From REEB95 sp050729835 (lineage in GTDB: Bacteria; Pseudomonadota; Alphaproteobacteria; ATCC43930; CGMCC-115725), in assembly GCA_050729835.1 (NCBI GenBank), contig JBOHLS010000023.1, positions 1 through 38,476 on the forward strand: DNA of 38,476 nucleotides, read 5' to 3'. Below the pieces are notes generated by a model, which saw only the letters and a list, made by a program, of their open reading frames with translations, ran no database searches and had not been told where the DNA came from. Made by a program: the position numbers and the translations under genes. Position 1 is the stretch's first letter. Each line of letters starts with the position of its first letter. This document shows, piece by piece, positions 38,406 through 38,476 of this stretch.

Positions 38406-38476
38406 AGGCGATCCGCAGGCGGTGCAGCCGGCGGCAATTGTAGGCGAGGGCGACGAGCCGCCATTCGGCGGCGACT
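38406..38476 (-). CDS. Transposase, C-terminal fragment at window edge
   Basis: The last 23 codons read VAAEWRLVALAYNCRRLHRLRIA then TGA (38406-38408). The pattern EW.LVALAYN.RRLH.L is the C-terminal end of IS5/IS1182-like DDE transposases. The rest lies beyond the edge, so intactness is unknown. It lies 55 bp from the 5' end of the group II intron, suggesting the intron inserted near or within a transposable element. Confidence 0.6.

Overview
The window looks like chromosome of a GC-rich alphaproteobacterium. The main evidence is gene order: tpiA, secG, pyrG, kdsA, eno, an ftsB-like gene and pdhA-pdhB-pdhC on the minus strand, and ppiD, trpE, trpG, trpD, trpC, moaC, moeA and lexA on the plus strand. 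Other alphaproteobacterial traits are a lipoyl domain fused to PDH E1-beta, a direct-repeat GAAC-N7-GAAC SOS box at lexA, and a dense cluster of GANTC (CcrM-type) sites. I cannot fix the order or genus. No rRNA, tRNA or CRISPR array was seen.

Layout. (1) 1-9533, minus strand: pyruvate dehydrogenase genes (pdhC runs off the left edge), an FtsB-like divisome gene, enolase, KDO-8-P synthase, CTP synthase and a RhlE-like DEAD-box helicase; one small hypothetical gene (3712-4095) faces the other way. (2) 9803-18598, minus strand: secG, then a block that separates secG from tpiA: a short-chain dehydrogenase broken by four single-base indels, an NMT1/SsuA-like binding protein without a signal peptide, and a complete livF-G-M-H-K branched-chain amino-acid-type ABC transporter. 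Then tpiA and a GNAT acetyltransferase with an in-frame TGA. (3) 18771-33694, mostly plus strand: ppiD and trpE, then a 6.4-kb block between trpE and trpG with a class II aldolase, a DctPQM TRAP transporter, an XRE-cupin regulator, two small secreted proteins and a divergent-polysaccharide-deacetylase protein, then trpG-D-C, moaC, moeA and a PAS-like protein. (4) 33699-38476: a secreted hypothetical, a complete IS1595-family element with perfect 8-bp target duplications and a passenger membrane-protein gene, lexA, a small membrane protein, an internally deleted group II intron, and the end of another transposase at the right edge.

How the genes work together. The backbone is housekeeping: glycolysis and pyruvate oxidation, KDO and CTP synthesis, tryptophan and molybdopterin synthesis, protein export and folding, and SOS control. 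The inserted blocks are uptake and catabolic modules (Liv, TRAP) and mobile DNA. Short GC-rich palindromic repeats sit between genes and in two cases touch coding sequence: inside the pdhB linker and directly before moeA.

Most worth a second look: eight GANTC sites in 95 bp upstream of the ftsB-like gene; the IS1595 element with its unknown two-TM, coiled-coil passenger, placed next to a DnaA-box-like palindrome and the lexA promoter; the 0.8-kb group II intron derivative; and a perfect 7-3-7 palindrome in front of the aldolase/TRAP operon.
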